This document shows positions 13,001-24,431 of a DNA stretch of 64,000 nt, piece by piece. The notes beneath the pieces were generated by a model. The model had not been told where the DNA came from and did no database searches. It saw only the letters and a list, made by a program, of their open reading frames with translations. How positions within the stretch are numbered: position 1 is the first letter of the stretch; every line of letters begins with the position of its first letter. The stretch comes from Ailanthus altissimus (lineage: Eukaryota; Streptophyta; Magnoliopsida; Sapindales; Simaroubaceae): contig OX327712.1 in assembly GCA_946807835.1 (NCBI GenBank), forward strand, positions 19,176,001 through 19,240,000, written 5' to 3'. The translations under genes were made by a program, and so were the position numbers.

Positions 13001-13600
13001 ACTGAACTGGCTAAAGAGGCATTTTACATTTTCCTTTCTGTTTGGCTTTATCTTTGTTCTTTTTTTATGTTGTCGTAAGAGCATTTTCACCCATCTCTAT
13101 TACCAGCCTTCCTTCCTTTTGAATACACATGCATGAGTTCATTACGTGATCATTTATCTTTATGTGTTTTGTAAGAGATTTTGAAGGGTCCATATAGATA
13201 TGAAAATGTGTTTAATAACTGGTGCACCAAGAAAGACTCAGACATCTCAACCTCAAGAGTTTTGAGCTGAGCCACTATATCCCTTATCTGCATAATATAC
13301 TCATGCACACCTCTAATACTGGTAATCCTCAAAGATAAAAACTTCATAATAAGGGAGTTAGCAAGTGCTTTAGTTAAAGTTTCAAATTATTCATCAATAG
13401 CCTTCAGTAATGTTTGAACATTATCATGTTGTTCAATTGAACCACATAAACTAGAAGAGTTCTTGGTCTATATGAATATCACACTGAGGTAATTAGATCG
13501 CTCCCATCATTTATAAAGATCAATATTAGTTTGAGTGTTAGTTTTAGTAACTACAGATGGTTCATCTTTCTATATAGCATAATAAATATTTTAATACACC
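10020..13600 (-). pseudogene. Gag-pol remains of the truncated Copia
   Basis: Recognisable pieces on the minus strand: gag of the UBN2 type (13150-13347), integrase region (about 11,600-12,900, broken), and the start of reverse transcriptase (11014-11334) with the Copia motifs WHDAMKDEM and GCKWVFK. The RT active-site region near 10,600 reads Tyr-Val-Asn-Asp instead of Tyr-Val-Asp-Asp. RNase H remains extend to about 10,020. Stops and frameshifts occur throughout, so no product is possible. Confidence 0.7.
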
Positions 13601-14319
13601 CTAAATGAAGAAGGATTCTTTCCTTCCAAACTTTATAATTATTACTAGTTAGTTTGAGAATATCACATTGAAATCAAAAATATTCGCAGGTTGCATGACT
13701 ATATAAAATTAAATACACATGCTTATAAATTAAAATTTGAGACTAATAAGTATATATCATGCTTTACCAATGTAAATCATGTTTAAAAATATGAATCTAG
13801 TGACATAAAATTTGTCTGTGAGCTAAAATTTTAATTCAATTAGATCCATATATCTTTATAATGAAACTATCAAATTATGTTCCTTTTCCTAATCCTATAG
13901 GTAAATTAGGAAATATAATCTCATATTCCATCTTAATTAATCATATAAATATATTTAAAATAAAATTTATTATATTAAATATAATTGACCACCATTAATG
14001 TCATTTTTCATATGTGATCTTAAACCACTTAATATATAATTTTGCATATTTAAGGATGTTGTGGGTATTTTCTAATTATTTAAAATTATATGGATCATTA
14101 GACATTTAATTTCTAAAATTTTTTATATTAACAACAATAGGGATTACATAAATTATAAACATAATTCAATTATATGCATAATAAAAATGATAAATTATAC
14201 ATACAAAATCAACATGTAGTATATAAATGATACTAACAGCATGAAAAATAAAATATGAATCAAATTGTGACCTATTCATAAATACCATAAATTTTTATGG
14301 ATAATTTGTAATTACTAAA

Positions 14320-14560
14320 AATTTTGAGGGGTTAAAAGAAAATACTAAAATTGTAGGGGTTTATTTGTAATGTTTTAAAAGTTTTGAGGTTAAATTATAA
14401 TTAACCAAAAGCTTTGTAGCCCTAGAGATTCTATAGGGGCAAATTTAAAATTATTAAACTTGTAAGGTGTCAAATTATAAATACTTAATACTTTAGGGGT
14501 CTATTTATAAAAAAAAATCTAAAAGTTTTAGGGTTTAAAAATAAATTACAAAACTCAAAG
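14320..14560. repeat. Imperfect tandem repeat, ~30-bp unit
   Basis: About seven loose copies of a unit like 'aaaagttttgaggggtttat' occur in a row, each ending in AT-rich sequence. The copies differ a lot, so the array is old. It is not coding. Confidence 0.55.
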
Positions 14561-14598
14561 GTGTTGAATGAAAATGACTAGTCATTTTAACCTCTAAC

Positions 14599-15881
14599 TA
14601 AGGGTGAACACAGTCCAATTTGGTTCAGTTTTGACCGAAACCGAATCAAACCGAATTGCGATTTTTTGGTTCTCCTTTAAAGGAGAATTGGAAAAAATTG
14701 AATATATAATAAAAACCAAATAAAAAAAAATCGGTTCGGTCCGATTCAATTTTTTTTTTCAATTTTAAGGTTATTCATCATCTTTTGTTAATGAACTTCC
14801 ACATTTGCTTTTTCTTAGTTGTAAATTACTCAAAATTTTTGAACTCAAGTAAACTCTAATGTCTGTGAACCTAAACAGAAGTCTCGATGTCTCTAATTCT
14901 TATTGCAACCACCATCCTCTGTAAATATTACATTTTCAAGACACTTTATAAGAAAGAAAATTAAGAATAACTATTAATCAATGACCAATTTAAGGAGGAA
15001 AATGGATCTTATCAACCATTACCAATTAGTGCTTGCTTTATATTCTGTATTTCAATATATAAAGAAAAGCACAAATCAAATCATCATTTTTTACTAGAAC
15101 TTTACCATGTGCAAAAGCACTTTGTTTTTAAATTCATCCTAACAAACAAGCAAAAGAATTTGTCTATAGATGCTATCACCAACCCACGTAATAATCGAAA
15201 ACCTTACCTACCCCACAAAAAGTATACCTTTGATTCTTGATCAATTAACAGCACAAACTTTATTCCGCCTCTAATCAAATTCTTCTAAGGCTTTTATTGG
15301 AATCTCAAGTGCGGAGAAAGATCTTTGTGGTCCAAAACAAGCAACTCAATGGCAATAGCAAGAGACACTATACGGCGACGACAAATGGCAAACGAAGAGT
15401 AAGAGATAGAGATCCATTTCACCTGACTCAAGCTGTTATAATAAATTCGTCGAAAAAGTGGCACCGGCAAAGATAAACGATGATTCGTCTCTAAATTAAC
15501 TCAAGAAAGAGAGACATAGATTCTTTGTTTGATAAAGAGAGTGAGAGTTAAGGCTTGAGGCTAGGAGAGAGAGAGAGATGAGTGAGAAAAGCAATTTTAC
15601 ATTTTGATTTTAGGGTTATATTTCTTTTTTTATAAAAAAAGAAAATTAAGTACAAAGTATTTAGTGCAAGCTCATTGTAATAATTAGGATGGACCAATAA
15701 CTTACTACCACGTGACCAAATTATTTTGTTAATTTAAAATTTTGGTTCTTCCAATTCAGTTTTGATTTTCAGTATAACCGAATTGGACTATTTGGTTTTT
15801 ATATGTAAAAAATTGAACAATTTTTATTTTTATAGAAATTAAATCGAATCGATTAGTTCAATTCAGTCTAGATCATTTTTT
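14599..15881. mobile_element. Non-autonomous DNA element with CGGTT subterminal motifs, probable
   Basis: The left end begins taagggtgaacacagtcc and is followed by accgaaaccgaatcaaaccg and cggttcggtccg. The right end has the inverse set (ataaccgaattgg, aatcgaatcgatt) and an eroded inverted terminus near 15,881. This layout is seen in hAT-like non-autonomous plant elements. No 8-bp duplication could be confirmed. The interior (about 15,080-15,600) is less AT-rich, with a GA-rich run at 15,570-15,582 and no clear gene. Confidence 0.5.
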
Positions 15882-17260
15882 TCAATTTTTGGTAGATCTT
15901 AGCACCAATACTGCAATTCTTCTTTGGAGCGAGATAAAGTTACAAAAAAGAATTACCAAATTTAGAGCAGTAGCATGCATTTCGAGGGGATTTAAAGCGA
16001 ACTGCAGTAACTGCGCTCCAAATGTTTTATACTACTCTGCTAGGGGACGAGATCCAAAGGACAGCTTCCTTGATGATGCTGACATAATGAAACCCAATTT
16101 GGTAGCTCTTGAAAATTTCATTTGGACTGCTTGGAGTTTTGTTGGAATGAACTCTCTTAAATTCCAAGGTATACATAGCTGTATACAGAAAACATTACAT
16201 ACTTTCTGTTGAAGCGGAAGCACACAAACAAGTTAAACAATTCACCCAAGCAATATAATAATGCAGAACAAGTTACTTAAGAAATAAATAGAGAAAGAGG
16301 TAGAAGAAGAACACACAAAGAATTACGTTGTTCGGCAACTTGCCTACGTCTACGGCGGATCAAGATCACACTCTTCTCTTATTATGAATCACAAGGCACT
16401 CACAAAGTATGCTTTTTACAAGAAAGATCATAAAGAAAACTCTCTCTCTCACTCTAGGGATTTTACTCTCACAAAGAACCACAAAGATTATCACTAAGAT
16501 TGTTGTTGATCACACTCTAACTTGATTACAAAGATTACTCTTGATCACAAAGATGTGTTTACAAGCCAATTGATAGCCTTTATATAGGCCTTGAGACGTC
16601 CTAGGTCTTCCCTATACGTGTGGGAGTCGTATTAGGGAGTCCTGGAACAAGTGGGAGACGAAATTAGGAAGTTTTCTAATTTCAGGACACTGTTCCCGTC
16701 TCCAGCGCCGCAGCGCTGGACTCTTGTCGCTGCGGCGTTGGTGCGCTTTCTGCTCAGCGCTGCGGAGCTGGCATCCTGGCACTGCGATGCTCAGGTTCTG
16801 TTCTGGGCGCCTGGTGCGCCCTTCTTCATTTTTTACCTCCTTTCGCATCCGTCTTCGATCCGTGTGCACCCTACGCACTTGGCTTGAACCCCAAATCATA
16901 TTCTGATGATTTTTAATCAATATTTTCACACTTTTATTACACAACATAAGTTTAAAACTTGACCTTGAAAAAATGCATCTTATGCAATTAACTTAATCCT
17001 CCAGGTGAGAGCTTTGCGATGATGTCTGAGACTAGCATGGCTGCTCCTCATGTTACTAGACTAGCTGCTCTAATTAAGCAAAAGTTTCCCAGCTTTAGTC
17101 CTTCAACTATTACATCTGCACTTTCCACAAAAGCTTCTTTATATAACAAGAATGACGGTCCAATAATGGCTCCGTGCTTATGCCAAGCCAGATAAAAACC
17201 AGTCACTTGCTACTCCATTTGACATGGGCAGTGGTTTTGGAGGAGACACAAAGACTTTAT
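15882..17260 (+). pseudogene. Subtilisin-like protease fragment (SBT2-like), interrupted
   Basis: Exon part 1 (about 15,889-16,170) reads APNVLYYSARG followed by DSFLDDADIMKPNLVA, matching the region before the catalytic Ser in plant subtilases. It ends at a splice-donor-like aag|gtatac. Exon part 2 (about 17,003-17,200), after a cctccag acceptor, reads SFAMMSETSMAAPHV. The active-site motif is normally GTSMAAPH, so the Gly before Thr-Ser is Glu. Joining the two restores the expected FQG-ESFAMM phase, so the space between is an intron, now holding a solo LTR. The Asp and His catalytic regions and both gene ends are missing. The reading stops near 17,196 at a frameshifted tail. Identification as a subtilase is firm; subfamily is inferred. 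Confidence 0.8.
16206..16929 (-). repeat. Solo LTR of the first Copia family, in the subtilase intron
   Basis: Matches both LTRs of the 1791-7042 element: tgttgaag start, TATA box (16579-16587, minus strand), and GC-rich patch (about 16,700-16,815). No internal region remains, so it arose by LTR-LTR recombination. The flanks carry acttt at 16201-16205 and 16930-16934, a likely 5-bp target duplication. Confidence 0.85.
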
Positions 17261-17574
17261 TAATTTACACTTTAAGACATATCTAGTTTCTCTTCTTTTA
17301 GATAAATTTGAGGACTTGTAATGAAAAAATTTATACTTTTAGAGTTATATATATTTTAAATATTTTTATAATTAATAATTTTTTTTTATAAATTTGAATT
17401 TTATTAAAATTATGAGTGCTTTTCTTTGTTAGAACATGTTAAATTTTTTGGTTCGTTATTAATTAAAAGAGACTTTAGAATGTGAACAAAAAAATTTGTA
17501 GATTGAAAAATATAAATAAAAAAAATATTTGTACATTGAAAATATTAAAAATTATTAAAAAGCTTGTTTGGTCA
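17261..17574. other. AT-rich spacer after the subtilase fragment
   Basis: No gene or element boundary seen. Confidence 0.4.
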
Positions 17575-17773
17575 TCTTTTATTGATTTTAGCTATCACAA
17601 ACTCTTTTGATCAATTATCATTGACCTCTTTTCCAACAACTAATTAACCATCATAAAAGACCCTCGTGATGGTTATTTTGCCACCGCAAAATATTTACGT
17701 CAGTGGTAATTACAACGACCTTTTGCAACGGTTAATAGCTATCGCGAAAAGCATTATACTATTTCTTGTAGTG
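17575..17773. mobile_element. CACTA-like transposon end (right)
   Basis: Ends in tttcttgtagtg, the reverse complement of the CACTACAAGAAA terminus. It is preceded by short inverted motifs (gatggtta, cgcaaaa, aacggttaatagc, atcgcg) typical of CACTA subterminal regions. It points left, facing the end at 7271. Confidence 0.5.
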
Positions 17774-17820
17774 TAACTTTTTAATTAATGTAGTAGTTAT
17801 ACAATATCAATCAATAATGA

Positions 17821-18960
17821 TGTTGTCTTCAAGGACCTCAGTCTAGGCCCAAGCCCATACTAAGAGTCTGATCCTAAGGTTCGATGACAAGACTCCAACC
17901 CAAGGCTCAACTTACCTAAAGCTTATCCATAATAACTTTTGTACAAGGCTTTAGGGTCATAAGCCCAGAGAGCTAAGGATCAACACCTAATAATATCATT
18001 CTCAGAAACTTCACCATCATCCACGATGACCTCAAGATGCGTTGTCGTAGTATAAAAGCACCAAGGTTGTCTTAAGCTCTCCCTAAAGCCAATTATGTGG
18101 ACACTAAAAAATACATTAGTTAAATTACTTGAAGAGCTTAGAAGCCACAACCTCATATAAGTCCTTATTGAGGCTGATCGCTACTAAAACTCTCTAAAAA
18201 TTGAGTTACAAGTCAATCCAAGTATATGAAATAAATTAATCGAGCTTGATTTAAGCACAAGGTCAAAACTTGTAGAGGACTCACACTACTCGAGCACTCT
18301 AAGACTGACCTAAAATTCGAGGGTAAATATTTAGCCTAAATTATTATAAAATTTTCATTATCAACAAGTTTATACTGAAAGGTGAAGGACTCATTTTTCT
18401 TCGAAATTTTGGCATAAGGCCCAATTTATAACAAAGTTTCAACATAAGTCTAATTTATTAAAAGGTTAGAAAGAGTCCTAAATTGATAAAAAGAGAATTA
18501 TCTTTATTTTAGTAGAACTCTATAAGAAAATTCTAAATAGATATGGAAGCTATTATCCTTATTTTGTCAAGACTCTAATAAAAAGTATCCTAATTTGAGA
18601 AATATAGTTATATCTCAATTTTACTCAAATTCTACAATTCCCATACTCCTACTATCCTATAAATGGGGGAGTAAAATCATGAAGGAGACATCACTTTTTT
18701 CACTATCAATTTTCTCCATAACCCAGGGATTCTATAAAGGCTCTACTTGTATGTATTTCTATTGTAAAAATAATATTCAATAATATCATATGAGTGAACT
18801 CATCAAATTTGATAAAGTGGGCGCAAACTTATATTGAGCTGAATCATTATAAATTTTGTCTTACTACATTTTCTTTTATTTTTGTTAATCTTGATTTCAT
18901 TTCTAAAAAAAAATAAATCCAACTCATTGATTCGAAATTGTTCAAATTTTAGGATCAACA
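17821..18960 (+). repeat. Probable solo LTR (~1.14 kb)
   Basis: Bounded by tgttg at 17821 and caaca at 18960, which form a terminal inverted repeat. It contains a TATA-like cctataaat near 18,655 and a polyadenylation-like AATAAT region after it, as in an LTR read on the plus strand. It has no coding capacity. No target duplication was found, and the superfamily is not clear. Confidence 0.45.
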
Positions 18961-19969
18961 ATATTATTTTATATTTTTATACAATACAATCCATTATAAT
19001 TGTGCAGCTAAACTAAATATAGGATAAAAAAAATTAATATATACTCTTAAAATAATACAATACCGTGCCGACTGTATACTTAACCTAAATGTCCACTTTC
19101 TCAAAGTCTCTACTTTCCTCCAATTCAGCATTGTTCAAAACTCCTGAAGTCAACTTACCAGCTCTGAGATGGATGGATTTCAATTTATTCAGCCAATGTT
19201 GCTCTTTTCAATTCTTTTTCTTTTTTTTTTCCAGCTTTTGGATTAATTATTTCACTTGACTTTCAATCATTAAGTCCATAAATCCACTACTGAAATAATA
19301 ATAATAATAATAATAATGAATTTAAAAAAAAAAAAACTCCATTAGCCATGCAGTAATCAGTAATTAAACCATATTATTTGTTTCAGGTGAAAACATTGAT
19401 CTTAAGAATCTCTAATCAAGTTGATATTATTAAACTTTTTCATGGACTTGTTTTCACGCTTGGCGCGTAATTGAAGTTAAGACTCAAGTTTATACTTTGT
19501 TAATCCTCTAATTTCTGCGTTCATATAATTTTTTATTGACATATGGATGTCATTTCTTAGAAGTTTAATATATATTTGTCTATATAAGTACCAAAGTGGC
19601 CTTCATTACAGGTTGTGAAGCGTGATGACGATGTAAAGAAGATTAAAAGGATTCCTCTGAAATTTATTTATGAAATATCAGCACCGGAGTCTGGCATTAA
19701 ACACCTGAAGCGCCTCATTCTCCACCCATCAAATAATGACCAAACTTCGTATCAGTTTTCATTCTTGTTGTTTGCTCTGATCAAGGTGTTTGTGGTAGAC
19801 AATTTTGAGATCATCGTCATGTATGCAAGATGATCGACCTGTTAATAATAAAAGATCTACTCATCATTGTGCTTTCAAAATATTGATGTGTTTCCTTTTA
19901 AAGTTACATTTGTTTTTTCTGCACAACAAAAATCCTAAAAACTTAAAATTCTCTCAACTTACCACCACC
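18961..19969. other. Spacer with an AAT microsatellite
   Basis: About eight AAT units occur at 19293-19316. A 72-codon open frame at 19615-19833 follows an acceptor-like ttacag but matches no family recognised, so no gene is called. Confidence 0.4.
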
Positions 19970-20930
19970 AGCTCCTAAACCAAAACTGGTCCCCATTTTT
20001 AATCTTAGGTTCTCTTCTCTTTAGTTGGCTTTTTTTATCTTCCACCTTTTTCTTTGTTTATTTTAAGTTTAGTCTCATATGGTACCGCCAGCTTCCACTG
20101 TAACGGTCGTGGATCTCCTCCGCCGACATTTAAAAGGCTGCGGCCCTTATCAGCAATATCATGCTGCCTCACCCCCCAGTGGCCATGTATCATTTTTTCA
20201 CCATTGTCATCACTAGTCTCCGCTATGTGACGGCCAGACTCCACCAGGCCGGTCCGTGGCTCCCTTTCCACCGGTGCTTGTTGGGATGCCGCTAAGATGA
20301 GCGTATCTCATTGCCACTCCCGCTGAGGCCTTGCAGTTCACCAGTATTTTCCATTGAAGCCGATCTGAGCAAGTGTCGGTTTGGGTCTCTAACGAAATCC
20401 AGCAAGTCGCCTCTGAAAACCGTTGCCTTTGTCCTCCACCAGCATCTTTAGAGAACCCACGACTGATGCAACAATCGAGCTCCTCCAAGCCACCAAAGTG
20501 ATACAAATCCGATGCTGTGACCCGCGCCTAACATGTTACTGTAATATTGTTATTGCATTGGTGCTTGTTTTCCTTCTTGTTGGTTTTAGCTTTGAATGTG
20601 TTGTATGAGTATTGATTTTATTGGGAAGCGGATACTGAAAATAATGTAGTGGTTCTTTTTTTACTCTGCGTGAGAATTGTTTTTGTTCCCTTATGTATGG
20701 GATAGGTTTTGTCCCCACTCATGTCAGGTAAGTTTTTCTGCCCCGTAGATTTTTTGTCCCCAATTATGTGAGTAGATTTTTATTTTGTCTTTAACATGGT
20801 CAGTAGTATTAATTCTGCCTAAGATAGTCTTCATTATAGGATTTGTATGTTCTCTTTACGAGAGAGTAGTATAGGTCTGATCGAACTTTAATAAATCTAT
20901 TTTATTTATATATAATGTTTTAATAATGTT
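19970..20930. repeat. GC-rich island, possibly LINE-derived
   Basis: The block at 20075-20540 is clearly richer in G and C than its surroundings (for example cctccgccgac, ggccggtccgtgg). Its open frames are short on both strands and match no family recognised. About 350 bp further on, the sequence ends in aactttaataaatctatttt followed by AT-rich DNA, which resembles the 3' tail of plant L1-type LINEs. It may be a 5'-plus-3' remnant of a LINE or an unrelated captured fragment. Confidence 0.3.
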
Positions 20931-22085
20931 TTAATTTTTATATTAAGAGCTCTATATTATAATATTATTAATTTAATAATGACATTACATTAAATATTCA
21001 AAAGAAAAAAGTTACTATATTTTTAATCTTTAATTGGTTGGAGTTTAAGGTTAAGACTCTAAAATGTTCTCAAATGGATAGCCTAGTTACATAAAAGGGA
21101 TCGATTCTTTTCGTGCTAATTTTGAGAAACAATTATTTAAACTTTAACATATGTTTAGAGTGGACTGTGTGATAATAACATAAAAATATTAAGACTAAGA
21201 CTTTTGATTTTCTTTTTTAATCATTGACGAGAAAAATACATCCCTCAAAAGAGGTTGAAGAACATGGATAAAGAGAGAAACAGAACGTCACCATATCAGT
21301 CAAATTGAAATATATATTTTACCATGTCTATGACAAATTTAAAACATAAAAAATCATAATTCATCTTAATAGATTACCTGGTAAAATGTAAATTAAAGAG
21401 AAAAAAATGTTAATAAGATTGTTGTTAATAAGGTTGGCCCGAATCTCTATTTTTGCTTGATGATCATGGAGATAGAGAACTCCAATTGTTGGAGCTCTTA
21501 GCTGTTTGATACTTGCATACTAATTATTCTTGAAGCTGCAGGCAATCTATGATCAGCTGATTTGACGAATTAGATCCATGTGTTATATCCTTCCGTAAGC
21601 TAAGCTAATACATTAATTTCTTTAGGGGGAAAAAAGCATTAATTAGCAAAGTTTGCCCTTATTTAATCATTTTCAACTCCAGCTTTTGTAAGGACTACTC
21701 CGTGCGTTCACGAGTCTCATGTGAAACGAAACTTTGACATTTTATTGCCCACAAAAGAGCAGTTTCTGGGATCCACCATCAAAATTTTACCAAATTTGGT
21801 TGTATAATGGTACCATAGTTTATTTCTTTGGCTACGATAATCGACAGATGTAACATTCGAGATTTAATATTTTTGAAATAGAGGCAAAATAGATAAAGTG
21901 GGAGTGATGTACCTAAATCCCACATTTGTCTAACTAAAAAAATTAAGTCTCATTTCAAACTAATTACCTTGTTAGGGTGACTTCAAAATAAAACTATAAG
22001 GTGTTTCAAATAATTGTACGAGGCATTTCAAGTGACTAAAAATAAAACTACACAAATTCAAACCCAGAGTAGACTAAGTAATACA
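20931..22085. other. Spacer, no gene seen
   Basis: AT-rich on both strands, with no open frame over 60 codons and no recognisable repeat ends. Confidence 0.45.
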
Positions 22086-22868
22086 TAGGGTTGGCAAAAT
22101 TCAGGTCTAGGTCCAGGTTTTATTTAATTTAGATCTGAACCCAAGTTTTTTAAGGCTCTCTGAAACTTAAATTGCACCTAATTTTTTTCTGAGTATGTAC
22201 TAGGTTCGGGTGACCCAAAATTCAAATTTTAACCTTTTTTTTTTTTCAAGTTGTTGAACTATTCCATATTAAATTCATAAATTTTACTTTGTATGCCAAA
22301 TTTTAATTTTGAGAACAAGATTTTAGCACAACCGATATGGCAACAACATCGGGAGTCCTCGCTCCAGCAACTCTCTTTGGTGCATTGGTGAGATGTGGTA
22401 GCAAAACCCAAAAAAGAATCAACAAGAATGTGTATGTGAATGGATTGAATTCATATGGAGGTCTTAAAGCTCACAAAAAGGTGGCCTGTCTTGGCCGGTC
22501 AGTGTGCACTAAGCAACTCATTGAAGGCAGCCTAATCAAGTGGCAAAGGAAGAGATGTGGTGCGCTTTTTGCTACATGTACATTCAAGCCTGCGGGGGGA
22601 GACCAAAAGATAGAGAGAGAAGAGATTGTGTGAAAATACGAACAGAAGAGAATAGAAAGAGAAGAAAAACTGATTTTAAAAGAAAAACTCGAGTTTTGAG
22701 TCGAATTTTTTTAATTCAAAAAACTCGGACACAATCTCAATTTAAACTTGAAAAAATTAATTAAAATCCGAGTAAAATTTTTTTTGAATTTTCTAAATTT
22801 TTTTGGGTTTGATGTTTTTCAAATTTTCAAAATTTTTTGAATTCGAGAGTAAATTTTTGCCATCTTTA
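22086..22868. mobile_element. hAT-like non-autonomous element carrying a gene fragment
   Basis: The left end TAGGGTTGGCAAAATTC and the right end (inverted: TAAAGATGGCAAAAATT) form an imperfect terminal inverted repeat. The 8 bases outside are gtaataca (22078-22085) and attataca (22869-22876), which match at 6 of 8 places. An 8-bp duplication and TAgGG-type ends fit the hAT superfamily. No transposase is present. The middle holds a PetM-like coding fragment. Confidence 0.6.
22337..22633 (+). pseudogene. PetM-like (cytochrome b6f subunit VII) N-terminal fragment
   Basis: The 98-codon open frame begins MATTSGVLAPATLFGAL and contains NGLNSYGGLKAH, then CLGRSVCT and CGALFATC. From memory of the family this matches the chloroplast transit peptide of nuclear-encoded PetM (conserved GLNSFGGLKAH and GGAL-STC just before the mature protein). 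The single membrane helix that makes up mature PetM is absent; unrelated charged sequence follows (KPAGGDQKIEREE). It is therefore a targeting-peptide fragment without its cargo, inside the hAT-like element at 22086-22868. Confidence is limited because the match rests on short motifs recalled without a search. Confidence 0.5.
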
Positions 22869-23406
22869 ATTATACACTTAGGGCATTTTCTTAAATAATA
22901 TTAGATCTTTTAACCAATTCAAAGCTTAACATTAATTAGAGCATCTTAACATTGTCAACTTGGTTTCTCCACACTTACCAAAAAAAGACTTGGTTTCTCC
23001 ACTTATTCATATCTCAAGATAATATTAATTTGATTTGATTCGTGGAATTAACCATAAAACTTAGACGGATCGACCAAAAACTATCAAAATTGTCACTATC
23101 AAATGAAGTCTAGTACCACTATCCCTTTTACTTATAATTACCATGGGACACAAAGACTAATAAATTAATAAACTCATCTACTTGCCCAACTAAATAATTG
23201 AAATTTTATTACTCCATTATCTCAAAGATTTACAAAATTAACAAAACAAAGAACACATTATCTAAGAGAAAGAACTATTCAAGTTTGTAAGTAAAATAAA
23301 AAAAAAAGAAAAAGAAAACTCCAAAAAGAACTACTCATCTCAAGTCCCCACCATCTCAAATGGAAAAGATGGAGAGAAAATGAATAGTAATTGCAGCAAA
23401 TATATT
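22869..23406. other. 3' flank of the ERF gene
   Basis: AT-rich sequence that includes the presumed 3' untranslated region of the minus-strand ERF. No other gene is seen. Confidence 0.5.
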
Positions 23407-24111
23407 TCAACATGGACCAGCGTTCTCTGAAATTCTAAGCAACTCCTCCAAATACTCAACCCCCAAATCCTCTAACACTACAACATTTTCGAATCTCATT
23501 TCCTTTTCTTTGATCTTCTTCTTACTCTCCCCTTTCCTCTTCATCGAGTGCCTCTTTTTCATTGTCAACACAGGTGAATATCCTTCCTCAAAATCATACT
23601 TCATCTCTTGAAGCGACCCATAAACTTGCTCCACAGGAAAATTGAGCGCAGCGGTTGGACCTCTCATCGCCAATGCAGCTTGATCATAAGCTAAAGCTGC
23701 AGCCTCAGGAGTATCAAATGTTCCTATCCAAACCCTGACCCCGTTTCTAGTCGAGTCCCTTATCTCCGCCGCATATTTCCCCCACGGCCGCCGCCTCACT
23801 CCTCTGTAGGAAATTTCTCTTGCAGGTTCTTCTTCAGCAATATGATTAGCTCTTGAACTTACTTCATGATCATCTCTTATGTTATTGTTTGAAGAGATGG
23901 TGTGCAAAGAGTTAGCTGAGGCTTGGTTGAGGACTCCTAAGAGAAGCATCTCTTGGGAATCGTTTTCATTGAAAGGAAGATATTGTTGGTAATCATGGAA
24001 GTTATTGGAAGTGTTGCATGAGAAAGAGTCAATGGAGTTATTATTAGTATATGAAGAAGAAGATTCGGGGGAGAATTGAGAATAAGGGTTTTGAGAGAAT
24101 GAAGAATCCAT
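23407..24111 (-). CDS. AP2/ERF transcription factor, group IX (ERF1/ERF15-like)
   Basis: Intact 234-residue protein with no intron, as usual for ERFs. Residues 1-95 are Ser/Asn-rich and likely disordered. The AP2/ERF DNA-binding domain spans about 101-159 ([18 protein letters not shown], then VWIGTFDT, ending AALNFP); the Ala and Asp of AAEIRD are the ERF-subclass residues that read GCC-box DNA. A basic stretch (about 185-205, [10 protein letters not shown] and following Lys) is a likely nuclear signal. The C-terminus [13 protein letters not shown] (213-225) resembles the EDLL activation motif of group IXc. Such factors act in the nucleus in ethylene and jasmonate defence responses; that role is inferred from family. 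The start is the ATG at 24111, about 90 bp downstream of a TATA box. It is the only intact protein gene seen in the window. Confidence 0.95.
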   Translation of the reverse strand: MDSSFSQNPYSQFSPESSSSYTNNNSIDSFSCNTSNNFHDYQQYLPFNENDSQEMLLLGVLNQASANSLHTISSNNNIRDDHEVSSRANHIAEEEPAREISYRGVRRRPWGKYAAEIRDSTRNGVRVWIGTFDTPEAAALAYDQAALAMRGPTAALNFPVEQVYGSLQEMKYDFEEGYSPVLTMKKRHSMKRKGESKKKIKEKEMRFENVVVLEDLGVEYLEELLRISENAGPC

Positions 24112-24198
24112 GAATGAATTTTGGGTGAATTCTTCTTCTCCTTCTTCTTCCTTTGATGTTTAGTGCTTGAACAATTCTTTTCGAAGCAAAGAATGTGA

Positions 24199-24206
24199 TT
24201 ATATAG
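24199..24206 (-). promoter_or_regulatory. TATA box of the ERF gene
   Basis: The minus strand reads CTATATAA, about 90 bp upstream of the ERF start codon, leaving room for a short 5' leader. Confidence 0.7.
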
Positions 24207-24348
24207 ACATTAGAGAGGGAACATAAGAAGATATTAAAAAAAACTAATAAATATAAGATGGAAAGGTGGCAAGAATGCATGAATATTGGTGGGGGCTAGC
24301 AAAATTTTGGTCTTTGTTGGACCCAATTGAAAAGGTTTTTATTTGATG

Positions 24349-24354
24349 CACGTG
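24349..24354. promoter_or_regulatory. G-box CACGTG upstream of the ERF
   Basis: Perfect CACGTG palindrome about 150 bp upstream of the TATA box, a possible site for MYC2-type bHLH or bZIP factors. Family knowledge links G-boxes to jasmonate control of ERFs. Not proven functional. Confidence 0.5.
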
Positions 24355-24431
24355 AGTCAAATCTCAAAAGGACTGAATTCTATGTTGGGCATGGCGGCCA
24401 GTTTGGATTTTATATGAGAAATTCAATTTTC

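Larger units (their letters stand above)
9452..13690 (-). mobile_element. Copia retrotransposon, truncated, minus strand
   Basis: Starts with a short LTR (about 9452-9739), next to a purine tract on the minus strand (AAATGGGAGAA, 9740-9751). Degenerate pol and gag follow to about 13,690. No matching second LTR or primer binding site was found to the right, so the 5' end is lost or too diverged to see. Confidence 0.7.

Noticed and set aside
16612..16947. 111-codon minus-strand and overlapping plus-strand frames
   Set aside because: All lie in the solo LTR's GC-rich patch and differ between LTR copies; shadow frames.
19615..19833. 72-codon open frame after an acceptor-like ttacag
   Set aside because: No domain or family recognised, AT-rich tail, no partner exons. 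Too little to call a gene.
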